Positions 1 through 5,660 of a stretch of DNA of 5,660 nucleotides are shown here, one piece after another. The stretch comes from CAYRFU01 sp964423525 (GTDB lineage: Bacteria > Vulcanimicrobiota > Xenobia > Xenobiales > JADMJV01). Under the pieces are notes generated by a model that was not told the origin of the DNA, made no database searches, and saw nothing but the letters and a program-made list of their open reading frames with translations. The stretch spans positions 1-5,660 of the forward strand of contig CAYRFU010000409.1 of the NCBI GenBank assembly GCA_964423525.1, given 5' to 3'. How positions within the stretch are numbered: the stretch's first letter is position 1; every line of letters begins with the position of its first letter. The position numbers and the translations under genes were made by a program.

Positions 1-691
1 TCTCGAGCAAGGTGGTCGCCCTTCGAGTCACTCCCCAGGAGCGGGCCGAGTTGGCCAGGATAGCGGCTCGATCCGCCTGAGCCAGCTCGCCTGCGGTAAC
101 CCGAGCCAACAACCGATCACTTGCAATCGAGAGGCGTCGGAACTCGAGAGGCATTGTATTGGAGGCTTGCATGGCACAGAGCCCAAGCGGCTCTCCGGCT
201 CGAATCTCGGGTCGGTTCAAATGAGTCACGGCAAAGAGGTAATCCCTTTTGGGGTCGGTGCCCGCAAAGACCACGTCGTCCATCAAACCCCAGCCGGTGA
301 ACCACGGCGCCTTGCCCTCAAAAGTGATAGTGCCAGCCCGTTCAGTGGCTGTGACGCAGGGTCTCCCTGGGCGCCGGACGTGGGCGAAGCAGATACCTGC
401 CATCCGCTCCCCTTTGAGCCAGCATTCTAGCAGCTTTGGATCGTGCTTTTGAATCCGATGACAGGCGCTCTGATGTTGACTGGCGGTGAAGGTGGTCACG
501 CCGCAAGCCGACGACATCGTTTCGAGATAATCCCGCCGGGCTGCGCTATCGGCACCCAGGAGAAGACGGAACAGTCCGGCTTGGGCGACCTCTCTTACCT
601 GTCGGGCAACCAGGTCTGGGTCGCGGTCTGCGGTCTCGGCTCGGGCACGGAATTCCTTAGCCAAGCGGTCAGCTATTTCCAAGAGCTTCAT
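1..691 (-). CDS. Acyl-CoA dehydrogenase family protein, N-terminal part (gene runs off the left edge)
   Basis: Reading the minus strand from ATG at 691 gives 230 codons with no stop up to the window edge; the protein begins MKLLEIADRLAKEFRAR. The first 45 residues resemble the helical N-terminus of acyl-CoA dehydrogenases (LAKEFRARAE, then VREVAQAGLFRLLLG). Residues 97-146 match the beta-domain hinge of the family: MAGICFAHVRRPG at 97-109, then KAPWFTGWGLMDDVVFAGT at 127-145, where related proteins commonly have an APW-TGWG segment. The family is flavin-dependent and oxidises acyl-CoA thioesters or related substrates in the cytoplasm. The catalytic base and most of the C-terminal helical domain lie outside the window, so substrate and activity cannot be judged. 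A purine-rich GAAGAAG lies about 6 bases before the ATG and is a usable ribosome site. The gene is divergent from the metallopeptidase gene. I am fairly sure of the family and unsure of the role. Confidence 0.82.
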   Translation of the reverse strand, partial: MKLLEIADRLAKEFRARAETADRDPDLVARQVREVAQAGLFRLLLGADSAARRDYLETMSSACGVTTFTASQHQSACHRIQKHDPKLLECWLKGERMAGICFAHVRRPGRPCVTATERAGTITFEGKAPWFTGWGLMDDVVFAGTDPKRDYLFAVTHLNRPEIRAGEPLGLCAMQASNTMPLEFRRLSIASDRLLARVTAGELAQADRAAILANSARSWGVTRRATTLLE

Positions 692-835
692 TAACGACTT
701 CTTCTGGGAGCTTTGGCTGCAACCCTTAAGACATCCTGAAAAGTAACAGATCAGAAACAAGCTTGAGGCGCAAACCATGATGTCATCTCGACAGTCCAGA
801 CGGAAGTAGAGAAGCAAGCGAACGATGCAACTGTC
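692..835. other. Divergent intergenic spacer between dehydrogenase and metallopeptidase genes
   Basis: This 144-bp spacer must hold the promoters of both divergent genes unless they belong to larger units. I searched both strands for paired -35/-10 hexamers with 16-18 bp spacing and found nothing convincing. The peptidase frame is open from 767, but no ATG, GTG or TTG occurs in it before 836. ATG codons at 777, 780 and 825 are in other frames, and the reading from 777 stops at a TAG within 11 codons. Confidence 0.6.
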
Positions 836-2278
836 TTGGCCAACCGTGGTCGCAGTCAAACCTTCAGTTTCAACCCCCAGGACTCTTCGGTCCTCGAACC
901 CTCGACCATCACCATCGACGAGGTCACCGTGGGGGAAAAGCTGGAGACCGAGCACGTCAAGCTGAGAAACTATCACTTTCTGCCCAACCAAGGCCGCTTT
1001 CTCCCCGATGACAGCCTGCGACTCGAGGCGGCTAGCAACGGGACCTTCGTGTATGACGACAGCACCAAAGAGTATAGCACTGCCAACGCCGTCTCGAACG
1101 CCCACCACACCATCGACACCTTCGAAGAGAAGCTGGTGGAGTTCACTGGGCGCTCGATCCAGTGGGCCTTTGACGAAGAGCAGCTGGGCCTGGCCCCTCA
1201 CGCCGGTGAGCAGACCCCGTTCGATTTTCCCAACGCCTTCTACTATCGTCCGATGGGCAACCTCTTCTTCTTCCAATACACCAGCGACGGAGTGGCCACC
1301 AGCACCGCCAACTCGGGCGAGATCGTGGCTCACGAAGCCGGCCACGCCATCCTCGACGCCATTCGACCCAATTTTATGAGCTCTTTCTCCTTCGAGGCAG
1401 CCGCCTACTACGAGGCTTTCGGTGACATCATCTCCATGCTGATGTCGTTGGAAGATGAGGCCACCGTCGACACCGTCGTTCGAGACGCCGGAGGAGACCT
1501 TTCCAACCCCAACATCATCTCGGCTCTGGGTGAGGAAATGGGACCGGCCATCGGCCGCCACGCCGTTCGTGATTCCCGCAACGATTTCAACTATGTAGAC
1601 CCTAACACGCTACCTGACCCGGAAGAGCATCCCGTCCCAGACGACCAGCTCGCTCGCGAGTCCCATAGCTTTGCCCGCGTCTGGACTGGCGCTTTCTACG
1701 ACCTGCTTGACGCCATCTCAGACGAACACCGTGCCCAAGGTGACAGCCCTAAGGTGGCTTTGAAAAAAGCCGGGCAGGAAGGTTGGCGGCTCTTGATCGG
1801 GCAACTCGACAACGCTCCTCGAGGCAGCTTTGTGTCGTTCCGAAATCTAGCTGAGGGCTTGCTGGAAGGGGACCAGCAATTGAACGGTGGAAAACGCCAG
1901 GAGATGATCACCCAGATCTTCAGCCAGCGCCAGATCCTTTCGCCTCGACTCACCATCACGGGCGAAGAGGTGGGCTCGCGTCGACCCGGTCCGGTCGAGG
2001 AGCTGACCATCCAGTTGGGTGAAGAGTTCGGCACCCTGGCCGGCGTGACGGTGAAGGCTGACCACGAGCGCGACATTTTCGCCAGTGACGATGAAGCCCA
2101 GAAGAAGGCTCAGCTGAAGGCCGATATCGAGTTGCTCCAAAGAAACGGCGACATTCTGATTCCGGAAGAAGGCCACGAGCCCACCCTGGCCGACTTCCTC
2201 AAGCCTGACGGCCACTACTACATGGCCTATCTGGACCGGGAGAACAACGAGCTCAAACGCGTTCTCATCGCTGGATGA
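836..2278 (+). CDS. Thermolysin-like (gluzincin, M4-related) zinc metallopeptidase without signal peptide
   Basis: This 480-residue protein carries the zinc-peptidase motif HEAGH at 166-170. EAFGD at 193-197 matches the NEAxSD motif of thermolysin-like peptidases, so H166, H170 and E193 are the likely zinc ligands and E167 the catalytic base. RESHSFARVWTGAFYDLL (274-291) resembles the segment with thermolysin's catalytic histidine, so H277 is a candidate for that role. The spacing from the second His to the ligand Glu is 23 residues, against 20 in thermolysin. The N-terminus (ANRGRSQTFSFNPQDSS) is hydrophilic, with no signal peptide or recognisable propeptide, so the enzyme looks cytoplasmic or exported by a non-Sec route. 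Residues from about 371 to 480 form an acidic region I cannot assign. The start is TTG at 836, the only standard start codon between the upstream stop (764-766) and the conserved region; no Shine-Dalgarno sequence precedes it, so a slightly different start is possible. Substrate is unknown. The methyltransferase gene follows almost directly. Confidence 0.85.
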   Translation: MANRGRSQTFSFNPQDSSVLEPSTITIDEVTVGEKLETEHVKLRNYHFLPNQGRFLPDDSLRLEAASNGTFVYDDSTKEYSTANAVSNAHHTIDTFEEKLVEFTGRSIQWAFDEEQLGLAPHAGEQTPFDFPNAFYYRPMGNLFFFQYTSDGVATSTANSGEIVAHEAGHAILDAIRPNFMSSFSFEAAAYYEAFGDIISMLMSLEDEATVDTVVRDAGGDLSNPNIISALGEEMGPAIGRHAVRDSRNDFNYVDPNTLPDPEEHPVPDDQLARESHSFARVWTGAFYDLLDAISDEHRAQGDSPKVALKKAGQEGWRLLIGQLDNAPRGSFVSFRNLAEGLLEGDQQLNGGKRQEMITQIFSQRQILSPRLTITGEEVGSRRPGPVEELTIQLGEEFGTLAGVTVKADHERDIFASDDEAQKKAQLKADIELLQRNGDILIPEEGHEPTLADFLKPDGHYYMAYLDRENNELKRVLIAG

Positions 2279-2300
2279 CTCGGAAAGTGGTCTCATCGCT

Positions 2301-2795
2301 GTCAGTGACGCCTATATCCCCACCCCTCCCGAGCTGATCCGCGCAAAACTCGAAGCGGCCGAGGTCAGCCAGCGAGATACCGTTTACGATCTAGGTTGTG
2401 GGGACGGTAAGGTTTTGATGATGGCGGCCGAGGAGTACGGCGCCCGAGGGGTAGGCCTCGAGCTTCAGCCGGGAGTGGTTGAGTTGGCCTGGACGAATAT
2501 CGCCGAACGCGGCCTGGAGGAGCAGGTCGAGATCAGTCAAGGCGATTTCTTTGAAGCCGACCTCTCCTCGGCGACCCTGGTCGTTCTTTATCTGACCACC
2601 AACACTCTGCATCGACTCTCGGATAAGCTGCAAGAGGTTAGGCCGGGCACTCGCATCGTCACTCACGACTTCGCTCTACCTGGGTGGCCTTGCCGCCAAC
2701 AGACAAAGTGGACCTCCTCTCGTGGGGAGGTGACGCCGATCTATCTTTACGTTCAGGGCCCTTCGGACTCAGCCGCTTCCAGTCGGTCGGCGTAG
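2301..2795 (+). CDS. Class I SAM-dependent methyltransferase, small single-domain type, start codon unclear
   Basis: Translation in this frame gives a Rossmann-fold methyltransferase core. Counting from 2301, SDAYIPTPPELI (2-13) matches the (Y)xPTPxEvv N-terminus common in this family. Motif I is DLGCGDGK (30-37), which binds S-adenosylmethionine. GVGLEL (50-55) ends strand 2, with E54 likely holding the ribose. GDFFEADLSSATLVVLYL (81-98) covers motifs II-III, and PGTRIVTHDF (115-124) the later conserved strand. The reading ends at TAG 2793-2795. The frame is open from 2160 but has no ATG, GTG or TTG before TTG 2415, which lies beyond motif I and would give a dead protein. I therefore place the N-terminus near GTC 2301 by homology, where a GTG would yield MSDAYIPTPPE. 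CTG at 2271 is another option. GGAAAG at 2282-2287 could serve as ribosome site. The substrate is unknown; relatives are annotated only as generic methyltransferases. The frame is +1 relative to the peptidase gene, which ends at 2278. The 3' end overlaps the opposing permease gene. Confidence 0.75.
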   Translation, partial: VSDAYIPTPPELIRAKLEAAEVSQRDTVYDLGCGDGKVLMMAAEEYGARGVGLELQPGVVELAWTNIAERGLEEQVEISQGDFFEADLSSATLVVLYLTTNTLHRLSDKLQEVRPGTRIVTHDFALPGWPCRQQTKWTSSRGEVTPIYLYVQGPSDSAASSRSA

Positions 2796-3979
2796 TGTTT
2801 ACCTAGAACGCTGATGATGGCGGCTGCAGGGATGGCCAACACCATTCCCATGATGCCGCCCAGTTCGGCACCAGCACCCAGGGCCACCATCACCACCAGA
2901 GGAGGCAGACCGACCGAGTGTCCGATCACGGCTGGGACGATGATGTGACCTTCGGTCCAATGCACAATTTCCATCACCACCACCACGGCCACCGCAAACC
3001 AAACGCCCTTCTGCAGCAGGGCGATGACAAAGGCCGGGACCAGGCCGATGGCGACGCCAACGTAGGGTATGATATCGACCACCCCGGCAAAGACCCCGAT
3101 CAGGATAGCGTAGTCGACCCCCATGATACTCAAGATCAAAGCGATCGAGACACCGATGGTGGAACACACCAACAACTGGCCTCGAATGTAGCGCCCCAGC
3201 ACCTGGTCAACCTGTCCAATAAGGCCTTTGACTTCGACCTTCCACTGTTTGGGAACCAGGCGCATAAAGGCTCGGGAGTAGCGGTCTCCATCGAGCAGCA
3301 AGTAGAAGGAAAAGAGTGGAACCAGAATGCCGGTGGCCAGAACCCCACCCACGAACTTGACACCGCTGAAGGTCGCACCCACCACCCCCGGAAGAGCGGC
3401 CCGAACCTCCTCGGCGAAGTCCTCGAGACGGATAGTGTCGGGATGAATCTGACTGGCCCAGGGACGGGCAAAAACGGGGGCGTTCGATTGAAACCATTCG
3501 ACCTGCCGCTCCAGCGTGCTCTGGAGATTGGCGGTCATCGAACTCAGGTTCTCCGTTAAGCCAGCAAACTGCTCGTGAATGACCGGCATCAGATAGGTGA
3601 AAGCGATGGCGATGGTGATCCCGACCAGCAGGTAAACAACCAGAATGGCCACCACTCGAGGCATCCCCACCGAGGTGAACTGATAGACTTTGGCCTCCTC
3701 TCGCAGTCGGACAGCTCTGACTTTGGGATGCACCTTCAGCTCGGCCGGGATCACCAGGCGCAGCGGCCTGGCAAAAAATTCCACCAGAGGCAAGAGAACA
3801 TAAGCGAACAAAATCGAGATGGCCAGAATACTGGCCACAATATGGACAGCTGTGAGGAACCAGACGATCAAACCGCAAATCAGAATGAGCCCAGCGATCC
3901 AGCCCAGTATGAAAAAGCGACGGCCCGAGGAGAGGGCCATCGTAAGAACCTTTTCTATGAGTTGCTCTTTTTTGTCCAC
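2753..3979 (-). CDS. AI-2E family (PerM/YdiK/TqsA-like) membrane permease
   Basis: This 408-residue polytopic membrane protein has the usual layout of the AI-2E transporter family. Two N-terminal helices lie at about 22-43 and 45-68, and a third at 108-132. An extracytoplasmic or amphipathic region runs from about 133 to 205, and five or so hydrophobic segments follow to about 393. Family motifs are clear: PLFSFYLLLDGDRY (221-234), LGRYIRGQLLVC (261-272), VDIIPYVGVAIGLVPA (301-316), VPAVIGHSVGLPPLVVM (348-364) and GGIMGMVLAIPAAA (374-387). Members have been linked to autoinducer-2 export or to sodium/proton exchange, so the transported substrate cannot be read from sequence. A charged stretch of about 35 residues (72-106) between helices 2 and 3 looks longer than usual. 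The start is GTG at 3979 with GGAG only three bases upstream. ATG at 3940 (residue 14), preceded by AAAGG at good spacing, is a real alternative. The gene follows the secreted-protein gene by 19 bp and is probably co-transcribed with it. Confidence 0.9.
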   Translation of the reverse strand: MDKKEQLIEKVLTMALSSGRRFFILGWIAGLILICGLIVWFLTAVHIVASILAISILFAYVLLPLVEFFARPLRLVIPAELKVHPKVRAVRLREEAKVYQFTSVGMPRVVAILVVYLLVGITIAIAFTYLMPVIHEQFAGLTENLSSMTANLQSTLERQVEWFQSNAPVFARPWASQIHPDTIRLEDFAEEVRAALPGVVGATFSGVKFVGGVLATGILVPLFSFYLLLDGDRYSRAFMRLVPKQWKVEVKGLIGQVDQVLGRYIRGQLLVCSTIGVSIALILSIMGVDYAILIGVFAGVVDIIPYVGVAIGLVPAFVIALLQKGVWFAVAVVVVMEIVHWTEGHIIVPAVIGHSVGLPPLVVMVALGAGAELGGIMGMVLAIPAAAIISVLGKHYADRLEAAESEGP

Positions 3980-3998
3980 TGTCTCCAGTGGCCAGGAG

Positions 3999-4910
3999 CT
4001 ACCTTCCGGCCGCTGTCACGGAGAAGGCCTGGATGGCCCCCGCTACCGGGATTCCACTGACGTTCACCATCCCGCCAGGCTGGAAAGCGTTCGGGTCCAC
4101 CGAGGCGCCCGGGGCCACAATCACTTGCTGCGGAGAAGGAGAGTTGAGGGCCTGGATCACCAGGGTTCGACTGGCGGCATCGGCCTGCAACACTCGACCT
4201 TGAAGCTGCATCTGACCGCCACCGTAATTCTGGCCAGCACCCATCATCCCCTCGTAAGGAGAACTCATTCCCATCATTCCCGCCGCCGAATTGCCCGAAT
4301 CCATTCCGAAGGGAGAGGGGGAACTGGAATACATCAGATTCTGGGGCAGCGCCATTTTCGAGCCTTGATTACTCATGCCTAAATTGTGAGGCCCAGGAGC
4401 CATCGGGGCCACGCCGGTAGGAGCGGGATTCATCACCCCGGCAGGCGGTCCGGTGGGAGCGATCCCTCCGTTGCCCAACATCCCTACCGTCTTGGCCGGA
4501 TCGTCGACCACCGGAGCCCCCTCAGGGGTTCCTCCCACGCCAGCACTGGTGGCGTATTCACCTTTGCGAGTGTAGTAGGGGGCTCGGGCTGCTTTGGCCA
4601 CATACTGAGAGGAGTTGCCCCAGTCGGTCACAAGGTTGACCGGCACCGGGTCTTCGTTGATGGCGCCACAGAGACGAACCGCCACTTTGGCACCCTGGCG
4701 AAGGGCGTTGGGGGAGACGTTTCGCCCCATCCACTCCACTTTGGCGTTCTTGACCAGCTTGAACCGCTTGAGCTTCTTATCACCCAGCTTGAGCACCAGG
4801 ATTCCGGTGCTGCCGTCATAATTCTCCAGGTTCCCCGACATCGTTGCCTGGGCGCCAGCTTGCGCAATCAGGGCCAAAATCAGGACAAAAATCGAGACAA
4901 CTCTTCCCAT
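3999..4910 (-). CDS. Secreted or surface protein of unknown function with two small beta-rich domains and a Gly/Pro/Met-rich linker
   Basis: I do not recognise the family of this 303-residue protein. It begins with a typical signal peptide: MGRVV, a hydrophobic core at 4-16, and likely cleavage after AQAGA or AQA near residues 20-22. Residues 24-97 look like a compact beta domain (SGNLENYDGSTGILVLKLGD, then FKLVKNAKVEWMGR and LRQGAKVAVRL), which resembles OB-type domains in which a short modifying-group segment sets a coefficient-like value. Residues 115-232 are low complexity, rich in Gly, Pro, Ala, Ser and Met, with GMMGMSSPYEGMMGAG at 211-226. Residues 233-300 form a second beta segment (MQLQGRVLQADAASRTLVIQ, then GASVDPNAFQPGGMVNVSGI) with the same GxV/NL...D..TGxLxL pattern as the first. 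The protein is likely exported and could sit at the cell surface. GAGG lies only two bases before the ATG at 4910. The permease gene is 19 bp downstream on the same strand. The domain comparison is by eye only. Confidence 0.72.
   Translation of the reverse strand: MGRVVSIFVLILALIAQAGAQATMSGNLENYDGSTGILVLKLGDKKLKRFKLVKNAKVEWMGRNVSPNALRQGAKVAVRLCGAINEDPVPVNLVTDWGNSSQYVAKAARAPYYTRKGEYATSAGVGGTPEGAPVVDDPAKTVGMLGNGGIAPTGPPAGVMNPAPTGVAPMAPGPHNLGMSNQGSKMALPQNLMYSSSPSPFGMDSGNSAAGMMGMSSPYEGMMGAGQNYGGGQMQLQGRVLQADAASRTLVIQALNSPSPQQVIVAPGASVDPNAFQPGGMVNVSGIPVAGAIQAFSVTAAGR
4239..4280 (-). repeat. Met/Gly-rich GMMG repeat within the secreted-protein linker
   Basis: The codons for residues 211-224 of the secreted protein spell GMMGM, then SSPYE, then GMMG. 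At the DNA level this appears on the plus strand as recurring cccatcatnccc blocks. It is the most repetitive part of a linker of about 118 residues that is otherwise built of Gly, Pro, Ala and Ser. It probably acts as a flexible spacer; clustered Met could also bind copper or silver, but that is a guess. Confidence 0.45.
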
Positions 4911-4916
4911 AACCTC

Positions 4917-4945
4917 ATCATATCACTTCAAGCAGCTCTTCCCAA
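4917..4945 (-). promoter_or_regulatory. Candidate sigma70-type promoter for the secreted-protein/permease operon
   Basis: On the minus strand TTGGGA (4945-4940, 4 of 6 to consensus) is followed after exactly 17 bp by TATGAT (4922-4917, 5 of 6). Only six bases separate the -10 box from the ATG at 4910, so transcription would start at or next to the start codon and the message would be nearly leaderless, without the GAGG. A promoter further upstream giving a normal leader cannot be excluded. Confidence 0.35.
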
Positions 4946-4994
4946 GAGACGAGAAGTTAACAAGCCTGACCACCGGCTCCCACCAGAAACATTT

Positions 4995-5023
4995 TAGTAA
5001 CATGTTCTTAATACTGATGTAAC
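4995..5023 (+). promoter_or_regulatory. Weak candidate extended -10 promoter for the kinase gene
   Basis: TG at 5015-5016, one base, then TGTAAC (5018-5023, 4 of 6) forms an extended -10 shape. TAGTAA (4995-5000, 3 of 6) sits 17 bp upstream. Transcription would begin near 5030, about 33 bases before the ATG at 5063. The match is poor enough that it could be chance. The 8-bp palindrome AACATGTT (4999-5006) overlaps its spacer. Confidence 0.2.
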
Positions 5024-5062
5024 CCAGGAACCAGGTTCGTCGTCTCGGTGTTATTCACTGCG

Positions 5063-5660
5063 ATGCACACTGGCGAGCGAGTCCCGATCCCCCACCAACC
5101 CCACCGGTCAGCCTGGAGTGACGGGACCGTCGTCGGTGGCTACCAGCTTAGCTACCTGGCCTCGGGCGGGATGAGCACGGTTTATCGGGGACAGAAAGAG
5201 GGGCAGACTTTCGTCTTGAAGGAGGTTCCCTCCAGTAGCTCCACTCTAGTGATGGCTCTGACCCAGGAAAAGCGCCTGCTGGAGCGACTCAATCACCCCG
5301 GTATTGTCGATTTTGTAGGTCTTTTTGAAGAGAGCGGATTTTACTATCTTGTCATGGAGTCGATCGAGGCTGTCCCTCTCAACCGCTATCTCGCCAATGG
5401 TCCTCTCGACGAAACCCAAGTCAGGGATCGGGGAGTCCAGCTTTGCGACGTCTTTGAACACCTCCACAACCAAGAGCCACCGGTCATCTACCGAGACCTG
5501 AAGCCGGAAAACATCCTTTTGCAAGGCAATACGATCCGCTTGATCGACTTCGGCATCGCCCGACTCCACAAAGGAGAAAAAATGGCCGACACGGAGTCCT
5601 TGGGCACCGTCACCACCGCTTCACCGGAACATTACGGGGGCTCCGAGACTGACGAACGCT
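5063..5660 (+). CDS. Eukaryotic-like Ser/Thr protein kinase, N-terminal part (gene runs off the right edge)
   Basis: From ATG 5063 the frame is open for 199 codons to the window edge and encodes the first two thirds of a Hanks-type kinase domain. Visible elements in order: a glycine-rich loop LASGGMSTVYRG (32-43) with two of the usual glycines; the ATP-binding lysine K53 in VLKE; a likely helix-C glutamate E69 in TQEKRLLERLNHPGIV; the hinge YYLVMES (94-100); the catalytic loop YRDLKPEN (143-150) with D145 and N150; the metal-binding DFG (162-164); and an activation segment GTVTTASPEHYGG (181-193). Tyr replaces the usual His before RD, and SPE replaces APE. All residues needed for phosphotransfer are present, so the kinase should be active. 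The first 22 residues are hydrophilic, so the kinase domain is cytoplasmic; any membrane or sensor part would be beyond the edge. No good Shine-Dalgarno sequence precedes the ATG, and GTG 5048 is an in-frame alternative. Its target is unknown. Confidence 0.93.
   Translation, partial: MHTGERVPIPHQPHRSAWSDGTVVGGYQLSYLASGGMSTVYRGQKEGQTFVLKEVPSSSSTLVMALTQEKRLLERLNHPGIVDFVGLFEESGFYYLVMESIEAVPLNRYLANGPLDETQVRDRGVQLCDVFEHLHNQEPPVIYRDLKPENILLQGNTIRLIDFGIARLHKGEKMADTESLGTVTTASPEHYGGSETDER

Larger units (their letters stand above)
4911..5062. other. Divergent intergenic spacer with two short dyads
   Basis: This 152-bp spacer separates the secreted-protein gene (minus) from the kinase gene (plus). Its centre is AT-richer than the flanking genes. 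It contains the perfect 8-bp palindrome AACATGTT at 4999-5006 and the dyad GAACC-A-GGTTC at 5028-5038. GTAAC occurs twice in direct orientation (4997-5001 and 5019-5023), 22 bp apart. These could be operator half-sites, but each is short and none is proven. Confidence 0.4.

Noticed and set aside
167..694. Plus-strand open frames in the first 700 bases
   Set aside because: The minus strand has an uninterrupted acyl-CoA dehydrogenase reading here with clear family motifs; the plus-strand translations look random.
2266..2282. prfB-like programmed +1 frameshift at the peptidase stop (GGA TGA C)
   Set aside because: The TGA-C context is weak for termination, but the P-site codon GGA would re-pair poorly with GAT and no upstream stimulatory Shine-Dalgarno sequence is visible. 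It is kept only as one option in the finding on the missing start, not as a feature.
1696..2296. Minus-strand open frames of 126 and 149 codons over the 3' half of the peptidase gene
   Set aside because: They mirror the peptidase coding sequence, have no recognisable motif, and overlap each other as well as the real gene.
2415..2795. Methyltransferase starting at TTG 2415 (126 residues)
   Set aside because: This start removes the first strand and the SAM-binding motif DLGCGDG, both of which are encoded intact just upstream in the same frame.
2918..3559. A 213-codon plus-strand reading frame with a run of six histidines, antisense to the permease gene
   Set aside because: It lies wholly inside the clear permease gene, is very rich in His, Asp, Gln and Gly as expected from the complement of hydrophobic codons, and shows no domain.
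3575..4382. Plus-strand open frames of 161 and 187 codons spanning the junction of the permease and secreted-protein genes
   Set aside because: They cross two well-supported minus-strand genes and have the His/Arg/Gln-rich composition of antisense shadows.

Overview
The window is about 58% GC by eye and carries bacterial chromosomal genes packed with short spacers. I see six genes: two run off the edges and four are complete or nearly so. I found no tRNA, rRNA, CRISPR array, insertion sequence or integration signature. The lineage cannot be fixed from this stretch. The mix (a eukaryotic-like Ser/Thr kinase of the Gly-rich/YRDLKPEN type, a cytoplasmic-looking thermolysin-like peptidase, an actinobacterial/myxobacterial-like acyl-CoA dehydrogenase, a Gly/Pro/Met-rich secreted protein) fits a free-living, moderately GC-rich bacterium from a deep or poorly cultured phylum. 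That is inference, not a call.

Layout. Positions 1-691 (minus) hold the N-terminal 230 residues of an acyl-CoA dehydrogenase-like protein that continues past the left edge. A 144-bp spacer separates it from a divergent plus-strand gene at 836-2278, a 480-residue zinc metallopeptidase with HEAGH and EAFGD motifs and a TTG start. Right behind it, in another frame, is a small class I SAM-dependent methyltransferase (about 2301-2795). Its conserved N-terminus is present but has no ATG, GTG or TTG in frame. Its 3' end overlaps by 43 bp the convergent AI-2E family permease gene (2753-3979, minus). The permease is preceded, 19 bp upstream on the same strand, by a gene for a secreted or surface protein (3999-4910) with a signal peptide, two small beta-rich domains and a low-complexity linker. 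These two probably form an operon. A 152-bp divergent spacer follows, and a Ser/Thr protein kinase gene (5063 onward, plus) runs off the right edge.

How they may work together. Only two links have support: the tight same-strand pair (secreted protein then permease), and the adjacency of peptidase and methyltransferase, which may be translationally coupled. The kinase is divergent from the secreted-protein operon, so shared regulation is possible but unproven. I do not see a clear new multi-gene system. The points most worth checking are the missing methyltransferase start, the signal-less thermolysin-like peptidase with its unassigned C-terminal region, and the two-domain secreted protein paired with a permease.
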